A DNA stretch of 64,000 bases from Rhodobium orientis (GTDB taxonomy: Bacteria; Pseudomonadota; Alphaproteobacteria; Rhizobiales; Rhodobiaceae), in contig NZ_NPEV01000008.1 of assembly GCF_003258835.1 (NCBI RefSeq), forward strand, positions 58,689-122,688. Reading direction: 5' to 3'. How positions within the stretch are numbered: the first letter of the stretch is position 1; the number at the start of each line of letters is the position of its first letter. Shown here in pieces: positions 38,171-48,678 of the stretch. Both the position numbers and the translations under genes were made by a program. A model generated the notes under the pieces. That model did not search any database, was not told where the DNA came from, and worked only from the letters and a program-made list of their open reading frames with translations.

Positions 38171-38229
38171 TTCAACGCGGATGTTTCCGCGTTGAACACC
38201 CAAACTCCGCAAGTCGGGCAAGACCCGAC
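38171..38229. repeat. two hairpins between rnj and mce
   Basis: A perfect 11-bp stem TTCAACGCGGA/TCCGCGTTGAA with loop TGTT (38171-38196) and, 16 nt on, GTCGGG/CCCGAC with a 5-nt loop (38213-38229). Both lie in the 242-bp spacer after the rnj stop codon. Neither has a T-tract on either side, so they could be mRNA 3'-end stabilisers or processing sites. Confidence 0.5.
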
Positions 38230-38284
38230 GTGAGGCGGGCTTGCGACGCCTGACCACGTCGTATCCATTGCGGACGCATGTGCC

Positions 38285-39949
38285 TCACACGATGCTGGCC
38301 ATGACAACGACATGGGTCTTCTTGCCCCAGCGCTCCAGCACGGCGGCGCGGGCCGCGCGGCGGGCGGCCTCGCCGACCAGGTCGGGATCGCGGCGGCGCG
38401 AGCGCGGGATGCTGTGGATGGCGTTCTCCACGGCATCGAAGACGATGGCCCGAAACGGCTCGCCGACGTCGTCGGTGTCCGGCAGGCCGATGACGGCGAC
38501 GTCGGGATCGGCGATGATGTTGCCCTTGGAATCGAGCAGCAGCGACACGAACACGGCGCCGGCGAAAGACAGCTTGCGCCGCTCGCGGACGCCGCTTTCG
38601 TCCGGGTCGACGATGAGGTCGCCGTCCCTGTAAAGGACGCCGACGGGCGCCTCGTCGATGATCTCGGCGGGTCCCGGCGCGAGCCGGACCATCTTACCGT
38701 TTTCGGCGAGCATCACCTCCGGAACGCCAAGGATGCGGGCAAGCTCCGCATGGCGCGTGAGGTGCAACGCCTCGCCATGGACCGGCACGGCGACCTCGGG
38801 CTTGAGCAACCCGTAGAGCTCGCGCAGCTCGTCCCGGCACGGATGGCCGGAGGTGTGGATCGGCGCCTCGCGGTCGGTGATGATCCTGACGCCCTTGTCG
38901 CAGAGCTGGTTGATAACGGTGTTCACCGCGCGTTCGTTGCCGGGGATGGTGCGCGAGGAAAAGATCACCGTATCGCCCTTCGTTAGGTCGATATGCCGGT
39001 GGTCGCCGCCGGCGATGCGGGCGAGCGCGGCGCGGCTTTCGCCTTGCGAGCCGGTGCACAGAAGGACGAGGTTCTGGCGCGGCAGGTCCTTGTAGGCTTC
39101 CTCTTCCAGGAAGGTCAGGTCGCCGAGATAACCGCATTCGGTGGCGACATCGATCATCCGCCACAGCGAGCGGCCGACGACGACGACGCTGCGCCCGGCC
39201 GCGCGGGCCGCCTCGCCGACGGCACGGATGCGGGCGACGTTGGAGGAGAACAGCGTCACCGCGACGCGGCCAGGGGCGGCGGCAACGACCTCCTTCAGGG
39301 CCTTTGCGACCTCGGCCTCGCTGCGGCTGCGGCCTTCGCGGAGCGCGTTGGTGGAATCGCAGATGAGGGCGCGGACCCCTTCCCGGCCGATCTCGGCAAG
39401 CCGCGGCAGGTCGATCGCCTTGCCGACGCCGGGCTCGGCGTCGATCTTCCAGTCGCCGGAATGGATCACGGTGCCGAGGGGGGTGCGGATGGCGAGCGCG
39501 TTCGGCTCGGGGATGGAATGGGAGAGCGCCACATATTCGACCTCGAAGGGGCCGACGGTGACGCGGTCGCCCTGCCCCACCACGGTCACCGGCACCTTCG
39601 GCGCGCCCTGCATGCCTTCCGCCTTCGCGGCCAGCAGCCCGGCGGTGAAGCGCGTCGCGAACACCTGCTTTTCAAGTCGCGGCCACAGCTCCAGTACGGC
39701 GCCGTAATGGTCCTCATGGGCGTGGGTCAGGACGATGCCGGCAAGGTTCGCCCGCTCTTCCTCGATGAAGCGCGTGTCGGGAAAGATGACGTCGACGCCC
39801 GGCAGGCTCTCATGGGCGAAAGTGATGCCGCAATCGACCATCATCCAGGTGCGCGCGTCCGCTGGCCCGTAGCCGTAGAGCGCCATGTTCATGCCGATTT
39901 CGCCGACACCGCCGAGCGGGAGGAAGACCAGTTCGTTGTCGTCTGCCAT
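38285..39949 (-). CDS. rnj: ribonuclease J
   Basis: Metallo-beta-lactamase/beta-CASP ribonuclease with 5'-exonuclease and endonuclease activity, involved in rRNA and mRNA maturation in alphaproteobacteria. 554 residues: the zinc motif HAHEDH (VLTHAHEDHYGAVLELWPRL), the second ligand SHSIPEPNALAI, SGDWKIDAEPG, and the beta-CASP motif region SSRTIPGNERAVN followed by TSGHPCRDELRELYGLLKPE. It follows birA by 13 nt, at the end of the nuo operon. Confidence 0.95.
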   Translation of the reverse strand: MADDNELVFLPLGGVGEIGMNMALYGYGPADARTWMMVDCGITFAHESLPGVDVIFPDTRFIEEERANLAGIVLTHAHEDHYGAVLELWPRLEKQVFATRFTAGLLAAKAEGMQGAPKVPVTVVGQGDRVTVGPFEVEYVALSHSIPEPNALAIRTPLGTVIHSGDWKIDAEPGVGKAIDLPRLAEIGREGVRALICDSTNALREGRSRSEAEVAKALKEVVAAAPGRVAVTLFSSNVARIRAVGEAARAAGRSVVVVGRSLWRMIDVATECGYLGDLTFLEEEAYKDLPRQNLVLLCTGSQGESRAALARIAGGDHRHIDLTKGDTVIFSSRTIPGNERAVNTVINQLCDKGVRIITDREAPIHTSGHPCRDELRELYGLLKPEVAVPVHGEALHLTRHAELARILGVPEVMLAENGKMVRLAPGPAEIIDEAPVGVLYRDGDLIVDPDESGVRERRKLSFAGAVFVSLLLDSKGNIIADPDVAVIGLPDTDDVGEPFRAIVFDAVENAIHSIPRSRRRDPDLVGEAARRAARAAVLERWGKKTHVVVMASIV

Positions 39950-39962
39950 GCGCCTGCCGTCC

Positions 39963-40739
39963 TCAGCGATCTTCGCCGGACGGCCAGTCGGGGAAGAAGA
40001 CGTCGCCGGCGGCGATCGTCGACAAGGTTCCGTCTTCCGCTTCCAGGATCAGGTGACCATTGGTGTCGAGATCGCGGAAGATGCCGGTGATCATGTCGTC
40101 GCCGAGGCGCACCTTCAGCGGCCCGCCGAGGCCGACGGCGCGCTCCAGCCAGTGGCGGCGGATGTCGGCAAAGCCCTCGCCGCGGGCCCATTCGTCAAGG
40201 GCATCGGCCAGGGTGACGTCGAGGGCGGCGAACAGAACCTCCGGATCGGCGACGCCGCCCAGGGCGGAGGTCGAGGCGGTCGGATAGGCCAGACCCTCCG
40301 GCGCAGAGACGACGTTGACGCCGATGCCGATGACGGTGGCGGTCGTGTGGTCGTCGACGACCTCGGCTTCCAGCAGCATGCCCGACAGCTTCTTGCCGGC
40401 GACGATGGCATCGTTCGGCCATTTGAGGCCGACGGGCTCGCTCAGGGGCCCGGCCGCCTCGATGGCGCGGGCGAGCGCGACGGCGGCGACGAGGCCGAGC
40501 TGCGGCAGCGCATGCGGCGGCGCCGGATCGATGAGGAGCAGAGAGGCATAGAGGTTGCCCGGCTCGGACACCCAGCGGCGGCCCTGGCGGCCGCGGCCGA
40601 CCTCCTGGCGGTCGGCTGTGACCCAGAGCGGTGCGCGCCAGCCCTTGCGGGCCTCGGCGAGCGCGGCCGCGTTGGTCGAATCGACCAGCGCGCGATGGTC
40701 GCGCCGGATCCCCGAACTGGTCTCCTTAAGCTGCGGCAT
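39963..40739 (-). CDS. birA: biotin-[acetyl-CoA-carboxylase] ligase
   Basis: Attaches biotin to carrier proteins such as AccB. 258 residues, lacking the N-terminal winged-helix repressor domain of E. coli BirA, so it is a monofunctional ligase. The signature GRGRQGRRWVSEPGNLYASL and the lysine-containing VGLKWPNDAIVAGKKLSGML are present, with a C-terminal SH3-like domain ending in FPDWPSGED. Lies 6 nt after nuoN; the nuoN-birA-rnj linkage is common in Hyphomicrobiales. Confidence 0.94.
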   Translation of the reverse strand: MPQLKETSSGIRRDHRALVDSTNAAALAEARKGWRAPLWVTADRQEVGRGRQGRRWVSEPGNLYASLLLIDPAPPHALPQLGLVAAVALARAIEAAGPLSEPVGLKWPNDAIVAGKKLSGMLLEAEVVDDHTTATVIGIGVNVVSAPEGLAYPTASTSALGGVADPEVLFAALDVTLADALDEWARGEGFADIRRHWLERAVGLGGPLKVRLGDDMITGIFRDLDTNGHLILEAEDGTLSTIAAGDVFFPDWPSGEDR

Positions 40740-40745
40740 CGGGCG

Positions 40746-42188
40746 TCAGAACAGCGCCCGCGCTGCGGTTTCCGCCACGCCGACCATGGGCCCGGCGAAC
40801 AGGAAGAAGAAGATGACGAAGACGCCGCTCGCCCCGAGCACCACCTTGAGCTCGCCATACATCGGCTCGAACGCCTCGGACGGCTCGTCGAAATACATGA
40901 TCTTGACGATGCGCAGGTAGTAGTAGGCGCCGACGACGCTGGCCAGCACGCCGATGACGGCAAGCGCGTAAAGGTTGGCCTCGATGGCGGCGAGGAAGAC
41001 GTAGAACTTGGCAAAGAAGCCGGCGAGCGGCGGAATGCCGGCGAGCGAGAACAGGATCATGGCGAACAGGAAGGCCATCATCGGCCGGGTGCGGCCGAGG
41101 CCGGCAAGCTCGTTGATGTCCTCCACCATGCCCTCGCGCCGGCGCATGGCGAGGATGCAGGCGAACGCGCCGAGCGTCATTGCCAGATAGATCGACACAT
41201 AGATGATGACGCCCTGGACACCGGCCTTGGATCCGGCGGCCAGGCCGACCAGCGCGTAGCCCATATGGCCGATGGAGGAATAGGCCATCAGCCGCTTGAT
41301 GTTGCTCTGGCCAATGGCGGCAAAGGCGCCGAGCACCATGGACAGGATCGCGATGAAGGAGACGATCTGCTGCCAGTCGGCGGCGACGGGCTCGAAGGCG
41401 GTGAAGACGACGCGCACGAACAGCGCCATGGCGGCGATCTTGGGCGCGGCGGCAAAGAACGCGGTGACCGGCGTCGGCGCGCCTTCATAGACGTCCGGCG
41501 TCCACATGTGGAACGGCACCGCCGAGACCTTGAAGGCAAAGCCGACCATCATGAAGACCAGGCCGAAGACGATGCCGAGCGAGCGGCCCTCGCCGGCGAT
41601 CGCCTGGGCGATGCCGTCGAACGAGGTGTTGCCGGTGAAGCCGTAGACCAGGGACATGCCGTAGAGCATCATGCCGGACGACAGGGCGCCGAGGACGAAA
41701 TATTTCAGGCCCGCTTCCGTGGCCTTGGTGGAATCCCGGTTGATCGCGGCAACGACGTAGAGCGCCAGGCTCTGCAGTTCCAGGCCGAGATAGACCGAGA
41801 TCAGGTCGGTCGCGGAGATCATCAGCATCATGCCGAGCGTCGCCAGCACGATGAGGATCGGATACTCGAAGCGCTCGAAACGCTCGGCCCTCGCGTAGCC
41901 CACCGACATGACGATGGCGAAGGTCGAGCCGATCAGGGCCAGCAGCTTCATGTAGCGGCCGAAGGCGTCGAGCACGAAGGCGCCGTGGAAGGAGGTGCCG
42001 TCGGGCGTGACGACGACGAGCACGAGGCCGGCGACGATGAGGAGCGCCGCGCTGATGCCGGTGACCACGGAGGTGGCGCGCTCGCCGGCGACGGCGCCGA
42101 TGAGAACGAGGACCAGCGCGCCGATCGCCAGCAGCAGCTCCGGGAGAACCGGTGCCAGATCGGGAAGCATGTAAAGTTCGGTCTGCAT
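40746..42188 (-). CDS. nuoN: NADH-quinone oxidoreductase subunit N
   Basis: Antiporter-like proton-pumping membrane subunit of complex I. 480 residues, about 14 transmembrane helices, with the conserved helix-7/8 segments ([20 protein letters not shown], where the lysine and proline-rich loop belong to the channel) and [20 protein letters not shown]. The last subunit of the nuo operon, 26 nt after nuoM. Confidence 0.97.
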   Translation of the reverse strand: MQTELYMLPDLAPVLPELLLAIGALVLVLIGAVAGERATSVVTGISAALLIVAGLVLVVVTPDGTSFHGAFVLDAFGRYMKLLALIGSTFAIVMSVGYARAERFERFEYPILIVLATLGMMLMISATDLISVYLGLELQSLALYVVAAINRDSTKATEAGLKYFVLGALSSGMMLYGMSLVYGFTGNTSFDGIAQAIAGEGRSLGIVFGLVFMMVGFAFKVSAVPFHMWTPDVYEGAPTPVTAFFAAAPKIAAMALFVRVVFTAFEPVAADWQQIVSFIAILSMVLGAFAAIGQSNIKRLMAYSSIGHMGYALVGLAAGSKAGVQGVIIYVSIYLAMTLGAFACILAMRRREGMVEDINELAGLGRTRPMMAFLFAMILFSLAGIPPLAGFFAKFYVFLAAIEANLYALAVIGVLASVVGAYYYLRIVKIMYFDEPSEAFEPMYGELKVVLGASGVFVIFFFLFAGPMVGVAETAARALF

Positions 42189-42214
42189 TGGGCGTCTCTC
42201 GTGCCGGGCCTAAA

Positions 42215-43729
42215 TCAGTTGCCGACGATCAGGGCGGTTTGCTGGGCGGCGGCCGTCGCCGCCTGAACCTTGGTGATGAGCTGGTCGACCGAGGCCGCCG
42301 TCACGTCGAGGATCGGCATCGGATAGAAGCCGAACAGGATGGTGAGGACGATCAGCGGGATGAGGATCGCCTTTTCCCGCGTGCTGAGGTCGAGGATCGA
42401 CTTCAGGCTCTCCTTGTCGAGGGTGCCGAAGACGACCCGGCGATAAAGCCAGAGCGCATAGCAGGCCGACAGGATGACGCCGAAGGTGGCAAGGAACGCG
42501 ACCCAGGTGTTGACCTTGAAGGCGGCGACCAGGGTCAGGAACTCGCCGACGAAGCCGCTGGTGCCGGGCAGCCCGACATTGGCCAGCGTGAACACCATGA
42601 AGGCGACGGCGTACCAGGGCATGCGGTTGACGAGCCCGCCATAGGCGGCGATCTCGCGGGTGTGCATGCGGTCGTAGATGACGCCGACGCACAGGAACAG
42701 GGCGCCGGAGACGATGCCGTGGGAGAGCATCTGGAAGATGCCGCCCTGCACGCCCTGGGTCGTCATGGTGAAGATGCCCATGGTGACGAAGCCCATATGG
42801 GCGACCGACGAATAGGCGATCAGCTTCTTGATGTCCTCCTGCATCAGCGCCACCAGCGAGGTGTAGATGATGGCGACGACGGAGAGCGCGAAGACGAAGG
42901 GCGCGAACATCTCCGAGGCGAGCGGAAACATCGGCAGCGAGAACCGGATGAAGCCGTAGCCGCCCATCTTCAGAAGGATCGCGGCAAGGATCACCGAGCC
43001 GGCCGTCGGCGCCTCGACGTGGGCGTCAGGCAGCCAGGTGTGGACCGGCCACATCGGCATCTTGACGGCGAAGGAGGCAAAGAACGCAAGCCACAGCCAG
43101 GTCTGCATGCCGGCCGGGAAATCGTGGTCGAGCAGCACCGTGATGTCCGTGGTGCCGGCCTGCCAGTACATGGCCATGATGGCCAGCAGCATCAGCACCG
43201 AGCCGAGCAGCGTGTAGAGGAAGAACTTGAAGCTGGCATAGATGCGCCGCTTGCCGCCCCACACGCCGATGATCAGGAACATCGGGATCAGGCCGCCTTC
43301 GAAGAAGACGTAGAAGATGACCAGGTCGAGCGCCGTGAAGACGCCGATCATCAGCGTCTCCAGCACCAGGAAGGCGATCATGTATTCCTTGACCCGGTCC
43401 TCCACCGACTTCCAGCTCGCCAGGATGCAGAACGGCATCAGGAAGGTGGTGAGAATGACGAACAGCATCGAAATGCCGTCGACGCCGACGTGATAGGACA
43501 TCGCGCCGCCGAGCCAGTCGCGCTTCTCGACCATCTGGAAGCCCGGATCGGAGGGATCGAAGGAGGCCCAGATCAAGAGCGAGACGAGGAACGTCATCGA
43601 CGTGGCGAACAGCGCCGCCCGGCGGATGTTCTGCCGGGCGATCGCGTCGTCGTCCTGGACCGTCAGGATCGCCAGCACGCCGATCAGCGGCAGGAAGGTG
43701 ACAATTGTGAGCAGTGGCCAGTCGCCCAT
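42215..43729 (-). CDS. nuoM: NADH-quinone oxidoreductase subunit M
   Basis: Second antiporter-like pump of complex I. The start is at 43729 ([20 protein letters not shown]), whose ATG overlaps the nuoL stop (TAATG), implying coupling; the frame remains open upstream inside nuoL but is not used. 504 residues with typical segments [37 protein letters not shown] and [19 protein letters not shown]. Confidence 0.97.
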   Translation of the reverse strand: MGDWPLLTIVTFLPLIGVLAILTVQDDDAIARQNIRRAALFATSMTFLVSLLIWASFDPSDPGFQMVEKRDWLGGAMSYHVGVDGISMLFVILTTFLMPFCILASWKSVEDRVKEYMIAFLVLETLMIGVFTALDLVIFYVFFEGGLIPMFLIIGVWGGKRRIYASFKFFLYTLLGSVLMLLAIMAMYWQAGTTDITVLLDHDFPAGMQTWLWLAFFASFAVKMPMWPVHTWLPDAHVEAPTAGSVILAAILLKMGGYGFIRFSLPMFPLASEMFAPFVFALSVVAIIYTSLVALMQEDIKKLIAYSSVAHMGFVTMGIFTMTTQGVQGGIFQMLSHGIVSGALFLCVGVIYDRMHTREIAAYGGLVNRMPWYAVAFMVFTLANVGLPGTSGFVGEFLTLVAAFKVNTWVAFLATFGVILSACYALWLYRRVVFGTLDKESLKSILDLSTREKAILIPLIVLTILFGFYPMPILDVTAASVDQLITKVQAATAAAQQTALIVGN

Positions 43730-45669
43730 TAGTTTGCCCCTCCGCCGGTGAACATCGCCCAGGTGATCAGCGCGGCGACGCCGATCAGGATCGCGAATGC
43801 ATAGTGATAGAGATAGCCGGTCTGCAGCCGGACCACCCAGCCGGTGGCCTGCAGCACCCGGGCCGAAACGCCGTCCGGCCCGTAGCCGTCGATGACCCTG
43901 CCGTCGCCCTGCTTCCACAGGAAGCGGCCGAGCCATTTGGCCGAGCGCACGAACAGGACGTCGTAGAGCTCGTCGAAGTACCACTTGTTGAGCAGGAACT
44001 GGTAGAGCCCGTCATGCTGCTTGGCGAGCTTCTTCGGCGTCTCCGGCGACATGATGTAGAAATAGAAGGCAATAACGAAGCCGGCGACCATCATCACGAA
44101 GGGCGCGAACTTCACCCAGAGCGGCACGTTGTGCATTTCGTGGAGGATATGGTTCTCCTCCGAGACGAACAGCGCCGTCTTCCAGAACTCGCCGTAGCCC
44201 TCGCCGATGAAGCTGCCGGCAAACAGCACGCCGGCGGCGAGTGCGCCGAGCGCCAGGATCATCAGCGGCACGGTCATCACCCGCGGCGACTCGTGGACGT
44301 GGCCCATCACCTCGGCGGAGGCCCGCGGCTTGCCGAAGAAGGTCATGAAGATCAGCCGCCAGGAATAGAACGAGGTGAAGAGCGCGGCGATGACGACCAT
44401 CCAGAAGGCGTATTCGGCGGCCGCGCCATGGCCGACGAAGGAGGATTCGATGATCGCGTCCTTGGAGAAGAAGCCGGCGGTCAGCGGGAAGCCGGTGAGC
44501 GCCAGGGTGCCGATGATCATCATCCAGAAGGTGACCGGGATGTGGTTCCTGAGGCCGCCCATCTTGCGCATGTCCTGCTCGTCGGAGACGGCATGGATGA
44601 CCGAGCCGGCGGAGAGGAACAGGAGCGCCTTGAAGAAGGCGTGGGTGAACAGGTGGAAGATGCCCGCGCCGTAGGCACCGACGCCGAGGGCGACGAACAT
44701 GTAGCCGAGCTGCGAGCACGTCGAATAGGCGATCACGCGCTTGATGTCGTTCTGGACGAGGCCGACGGTGGCGGCAAAGAACGCCGTCGTGGCGCCGATG
44801 ATGACGACGACGGTGAGCGCTGTGTGGGAGAGCTCGAACAGCGGCGACAGGCGCGCCACCATGAAGACGCCGGCGGTGACCATGGTCGCGGCGTGGATCA
44901 GCGCCGAGACCGGGGTCGGGCCTTCCATCGCGTCCGGCAGCCAGGTGTGCAGCAGGAACTGGGCCGACTTGCCCATGGCGCCCATGAACAGGAGCAGGCA
45001 GATGACGGTGAGCGCGTTCACGTCCCAGGACAGGAACAGGAACGTCGTCTCCTGGAGATCGCCGGCGGCGGCGAAGACCGCATCGAGGCCGATCGAGCCG
45101 GTCAGCGCGAACAGCGCGAAGATGCCGAGCGAGAAGCCGAAGTCGCCGACGCGGTTGACGATGAAGGCCTTCATGGCCGCGGCGTTGGCGGACGGCTTGT
45201 GGTACCAGAAGCCGATCAGGAGGTAGGAGGCGAGACCGACGCCCTCCCAGCCGAAGAACATCTGCAAAAGGTTGTCGGCGGTCACCAGCATCAGCATGGC
45301 GAAGGTGAACAGCGACAGATAGGCGAAGAACCGCGCCCGCGACGGGTCGTGGTGCATGTAGCCGATCGAATAGATGTGGACCAGCGCCGAGATCGTGGTG
45401 ACGACGACCAGCATGACGACGGTCAGCGTGTCGATCCTCAGCGACCAGTCGATGGAGAGCGCGCCGGACGTGATCCAGGTCGCGATCGGCACCTGCTCGA
45501 CCGGGCCGTCGCCGTAACCGACGGAAAAGAAGGCGATCCACGACAGAAGGCAGGACACGACGAGAAGGCCGCTGGTGATATATTCCGACGCCTTGTCTCC
45601 GATGATGCGGCCGAACAGGCCGGCGATCAGGAAGCCAAGCAGCGGCAGGAAGACGATGGCTGAATACAT
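43729..45669 (-). CDS. nuoL: NADH-quinone oxidoreductase subunit L
   Basis: Distal antiporter-like subunit of complex I with the long lateral helix at its C-terminus. 646 residues and about 16 helices; conserved [40 protein letters not shown] and [20 protein letters not shown]. It starts 6 nt after nuoK. Confidence 0.97.
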   Translation of the reverse strand: MYSAIVFLPLLGFLIAGLFGRIIGDKASEYITSGLLVVSCLLSWIAFFSVGYGDGPVEQVPIATWITSGALSIDWSLRIDTLTVVMLVVVTTISALVHIYSIGYMHHDPSRARFFAYLSLFTFAMLMLVTADNLLQMFFGWEGVGLASYLLIGFWYHKPSANAAAMKAFIVNRVGDFGFSLGIFALFALTGSIGLDAVFAAAGDLQETTFLFLSWDVNALTVICLLLFMGAMGKSAQFLLHTWLPDAMEGPTPVSALIHAATMVTAGVFMVARLSPLFELSHTALTVVVIIGATTAFFAATVGLVQNDIKRVIAYSTCSQLGYMFVALGVGAYGAGIFHLFTHAFFKALLFLSAGSVIHAVSDEQDMRKMGGLRNHIPVTFWMMIIGTLALTGFPLTAGFFSKDAIIESSFVGHGAAAEYAFWMVVIAALFTSFYSWRLIFMTFFGKPRASAEVMGHVHESPRVMTVPLMILALGALAAGVLFAGSFIGEGYGEFWKTALFVSEENHILHEMHNVPLWVKFAPFVMMVAGFVIAFYFYIMSPETPKKLAKQHDGLYQFLLNKWYFDELYDVLFVRSAKWLGRFLWKQGDGRVIDGYGPDGVSARVLQATGWVVRLQTGYLYHYAFAILIGVAALITWAMFTGGGAN

Positions 45670-45675
45670 CTCCGC

Positions 45676-45984
45676 CTAGCCCTTCATCATGTTGATGTCT
45701 TCAACCGCGATGGAGCCGCGGTTGCGGTAGTAAACCACGAGGATGGCAAGTCCGATCGCGGCCTCGGCGGCAGCGACGGTGAGGATCAGGAGCACGAAGA
45801 TCTGGCCGACCAGATCGCCGAGGAAGGCGGAAAAGGCGACGAAGTTGATGTTGACGGCGAGAAGCACCAGTTCGACCGACATCAGGATGACGATGACGTT
45901 CTTGCGGTTCAGGAAGATGCCGAAAACACCGATCGTGAAAAGGATCGCCGCGACCGACAGGTAGTGGGACAGCCCGATTTCCAT
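45676..45984 (-). CDS. nuoK: NADH-quinone oxidoreductase subunit K
   Basis: Three-helix membrane subunit of complex I with the conserved glutamates in the second and third helices ([40 protein letters not shown]). 102 residues, the usual length. Separated from nuoJ by 136 bp that contain a palindromic repeat, an unusual break in an otherwise tight operon. Confidence 0.97.
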   Translation of the reverse strand: MEIGLSHYLSVAAILFTIGVFGIFLNRKNVIVILMSVELVLLAVNINFVAFSAFLGDLVGQIFVLLILTVAAAEAAIGLAILVVYYRNRGSIAVEDINMMKG

Positions 45985-46055
45985 TGTTGTCTTGCCTCAA
46001 ACGTTCCTTTTTCGCCCTAGGGCATTTCCAGTGTTTCTTGAACCACTCAACATGC

Positions 46056-46120
46056 TCTAGGCATTTGTCTTGACGCGTATTCTGGTCCGAAAACCGGCCC
46101 CCACTTTTCGGGAATACGCG
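46056..46120. repeat. palindromic intergenic repeat between nuoJ and nuoK
   Basis: Arms CGCGTATTC (46074-46082) and GAATACGCG (46112-46120), with inner arms CCGAAAA (46087-46093) and TTTTCGG (46105-46111), fold into one long imperfect hairpin ending at the nuoJ stop codon. The general type (about 50 nt with CCGAAAACCGG and CCCACTTTTCGG halves) resembles dispersed intergenic palindromes of rhizobial chromosomes. The GCTCTAGGCATTTGTCTTGA stretch just before it also looks like repeat-family sequence. Left boundary approximate. Confidence 0.65.
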
Positions 46121-46732
46121 CTAGATACCCTTGCCGGACTCGACCTTGTGCAGCTTGACGGTCTTGGGATCGCGATAGACTTGGTCGGCGATGTTCTGGC
46201 GCCGGACGCCCTCCTTGTGGCGCAGGGTCAGCACGATGGCGCCGACCATGGCGACCAGGAGGATCAGGCCCGCGGTCTGGAAGAAATAGATGTAGCGGGT
46301 GTAGAGGAGCTGGCCGATGGCCTCGATGTTGGAGACCTCGCCCGCCGGCGGAATCGGCACCTGGGCGACCGCCGTCAGCTCCGGCGACATGGTCGACCAG
46401 GTCAGCACCGCAATCAGCTCGACCAGCAGGATCAGGCCGATCAGCCCGCCGACCGGCAGGTATTGCAGGAAGCCCTGGCGCAGCTCGACGAAATCGACGT
46501 CGAGCATCATCACCACGAACAGGAACAGCACCGCGACCGCGCCGACATAGACGACGATCAGGATCATCGCCAGGAACTCGGCGCCGAGCATGATGAACAG
46601 GCCCGCGGCACTGAAGAAGGTCAGGATCAGGAACAGCACCGAGTGGACGGGATTACGGGACGAAATCACCATCACGGCGGCGGCCACGCTGATCGCGGCG
46701 AACAGGTAAAAGAAGATCGCCTGCAAGAGCAT
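46121..46732 (-). CDS. nuoJ: NADH-quinone oxidoreductase subunit J
   Basis: Five-helix membrane subunit of complex I. 203 residues. The flexible helix 3 region (FLAMILIVVYVGAVAVLFLF) and SRNPVHSVLFLILTFFSAAG are typical. The stop codon abuts a palindromic repeat. 76 nt separate it from nuoI. Confidence 0.96.
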   Translation of the reverse strand: MLLQAIFFYLFAAISVAAAVMVISSRNPVHSVLFLILTFFSAAGLFIMLGAEFLAMILIVVYVGAVAVLFLFVVMMLDVDFVELRQGFLQYLPVGGLIGLILLVELIAVLTWSTMSPELTAVAQVPIPPAGEVSNIEAIGQLLYTRYIYFFQTAGLILLVAMVGAIVLTLRHKEGVRRQNIADQVYRDPKTVKLHKVESGKGI

Positions 46733-46808
46733 TCCGATTAGATCCCCGTTGCTCCGGTCAGGGACGCCGCAAATGCGCGGCGCCCGCCGGCGTTATCAAA
46801 TTGAGCGC

Positions 46809-47297
46809 CTATCTATAGGGCGCGTCATCCCTCAGACTGCGCGAGATTTCGCGCTCCCACCGGTCACCATTGTCGAGCAGTTTCTGCTTGTCGTAGAGCA
46901 GTTCTTCGCGCGTCTCGGTGGCAAATTCGAAGTTCGGTCCCTCGACGATGGCATCCACCGGGCAGGCTTCCTGGCAGAAGCCGCAATAGATGCATTTCAC
47001 CATGTCGATGTCGTAGCGGGTGGTGCGGCGCGATCCGTCATTGCCGCGCGGTCCGGCCTCGATGGTGATGGCCTGGGCGGGGCAGACGGCCTCGCACAGC
47101 TTGCAGGCGATGCACCGTTCCTCGCCGTTCGGGTAACGCCGAAGCGCATGCTCGCCGCGGAAACGCGGCGACAGCGGCCCCTTCTCGAAGGGGTAGTTCA
47201 GCGTTGCCTTGGGCTTGAAGAAATAACGCATCGCCAGGAAGAACGCCGAAACGAACTCCAGCAGCAGCAGCGACTTCGCGGCACGATCAAGCCTCAT
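46809..47297 (-). CDS. nuoI: NADH-quinone oxidoreductase subunit I
   Basis: Peripheral ferredoxin-like subunit carrying clusters N6a and N6b. The ATG at 47297 gives 162 residues. Two 4Fe-4S motifs are intact: [16 protein letters not shown] and [16 protein letters not shown]. The frame extends upstream, but the family N-terminus ([20 protein letters not shown]) fixes the start. Confidence 0.97.
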   Translation of the reverse strand: MRLDRAAKSLLLLEFVSAFFLAMRYFFKPKATLNYPFEKGPLSPRFRGEHALRRYPNGEERCIACKLCEAVCPAQAITIEAGPRGNDGSRRTTRYDIDMVKCIYCGFCQEACPVDAIVEGPNFEFATETREELLYDKQKLLDNGDRWEREISRSLRDDAPYR

Positions 47298-47343
47298 CGC
47301 ACAATCCTTTCCTGGCCGTGATCCATACCACTCAACATAACGG

Positions 47344-47586
47344 TCAGCCGGCGATGGCAACCCCCGTCCAGTACCCGACGAGAGGAATTCCGACGAAACA
47401 GAGAACAAAGATGACGGCGAGGATGCCGTTGAGCCGCTTTTCGGCCCGTCCCGCTTCGTCCTTCGGCATCGCCATCGATTTCTGGACGTGGCGCGCGCGA
47501 AGGATGCCGGAGAGCATCCGCCAGTCGAGCCAGCCCACTCCAAGCCCCACCAGGGCGCCGACCAGTCCGGCCAGGGAAAACAGCAT
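47344..47586 (-). CDS. unknown 80-residue two-span membrane protein within nuo operon
   Basis: Not a recognised complex I subunit. Residues 2-20 ([19 protein letters not shown]) and about 54-78 ([20 protein letters not shown]) are hydrophobic helices; the loop between them is amphipathic and charged ([16 protein letters not shown]). It lies 12 nt after nuoH and 46 nt before nuoI, on the same strand, so it is translated from the nuo transcript. It could be a complex I assembly or accessory factor or simply a passenger gene. Reading-frame quality is good (ATG, GC-rich third positions), but no homologue is recognised. Confidence 0.72.
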   Translation of the reverse strand: MLFSLAGLVGALVGLGVGWLDWRMLSGILRARHVQKSMAMPKDEAGRAEKRLNGILAVIFVLCFVGIPLVGYWTGVAIAG

Positions 47587-47598
47587 GGTTGACGCTCC

Positions 47599-48669
47599 TC
47601 ACGATGCCCACCCGGTCAGTTGCAGCACCAGGGCGACGACGAAGACAGCGGCCAGCGACAGCGGCAGGAACACCTTCCAGCCGAGGCGCATAAGCTGATC
47701 GTAGCGGTAGCGCGGGACCATCGCCTTGACCATGGCGAACATGAAGAAGACGGCGCAGGCCTTGATCGTGAACCAGATGACGCCGGGCACCCAGGTGAAG
47801 GGCGGGATGTCGATGGGCGAGGCCCAGCCGCCGAGGAACATGATCGTCATCAGCGAGCACATCAGCGAGATCGAGACATACTCGCCGAGCATGAACATCA
47901 TGTAGAGGATCGAGCCGTATTCGACCATGAAGCCGGCGACGAGTTCCGATTCCGCTTCGGCAAGGTCGAAGGGCGGCCGGTTGGTCTCCGCCAGCGCCGA
48001 GATGAAGAAGATTGCGAACATCGGCAGCAGCGGCAGCCAGTACCAGTTGAGGAACGACAGCCAGGGCAGGCCGATCATGTTGGCAAGGCCCGATTCCTGC
48101 GACTTGACGATCTCCGTCAGGTTCAGCGATCCGGCGCACAGCAGCACCGTGATGATGACGAAGCCGATGGAGACCTCGTAGGAGACCATCTGGGCGGCCG
48201 AGCGCAGCGCCGACAGGAACGGATATTTCGAGTTCGACGCCCAGCCGCCCATGATGATGCCGTAGACGCCGAGCGAGGAGAAGGCGAGGATGTAGAGGAT
48301 GCCGACATTGATGTCGGCGATCACCCAGTTCTCCGCGACCGGGATCACCGCCCAGGCGCCGAGCGCCAGGGTCACCGACACGAGCGGCGCCAAGATGAAG
48401 ATCGTCTTGTTGGAGGCCGCCGGAATGACCGGCTCCTTAAAGACGAATTTCAGCATGTCGGCAAAGGACTGGAACAGGCCCCAGGGCCCGACGACGTTGG
48501 GACCGCGGCGAAGTTGCACCGCTGCCCAGATCTTGCGGTCGGCGTAGAGGATGTAGGCGATGGCGACCAGGAGCACGACGATCAGGATCAGCGTCTGCCA
48601 GACGACGCCGATGAAGAACGGCGAAATGCTCACGCCGAGGAGGTAATATAGTCCGTCCCAAAACGTCAT
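47599..48669 (-). CDS. nuoH: NADH-quinone oxidoreductase subunit H
   Basis: Membrane subunit forming the quinone-binding chamber at the junction with the hydrophilic arm. 356 residues, eight helices, with the conserved [20 protein letters not shown] loop and [20 protein letters not shown]. It starts 9 nt after nuoG. Confidence 0.97.
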   Translation of the reverse strand: MTFWDGLYYLLGVSISPFFIGVVWQTLILIVVLLVAIAYILYADRKIWAAVQLRRGPNVVGPWGLFQSFADMLKFVFKEPVIPAASNKTIFILAPLVSVTLALGAWAVIPVAENWVIADINVGILYILAFSSLGVYGIIMGGWASNSKYPFLSALRSAAQMVSYEVSIGFVIITVLLCAGSLNLTEIVKSQESGLANMIGLPWLSFLNWYWLPLLPMFAIFFISALAETNRPPFDLAEAESELVAGFMVEYGSILYMMFMLGEYVSISLMCSLMTIMFLGGWASPIDIPPFTWVPGVIWFTIKACAVFFMFAMVKAMVPRYRYDQLMRLGWKVFLPLSLAAVFVVALVLQLTGWAS

Positions 48670-48678
48670 CGTCGCTTC

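Noticed and set aside
39885..42266. 793-codon plus-strand open frame opposite rnj, birA and nuoN
   Set aside because: Antisense shadow rich in Asp, Glu, Gly, His and Arg with no recognisable domain; the opposite strand is conserved over its whole length.
43714..45663. 649-codon plus-strand open frame opposite nuoL
   Set aside because: Same antisense artefact; nuoL is complete and conserved on the other strand.
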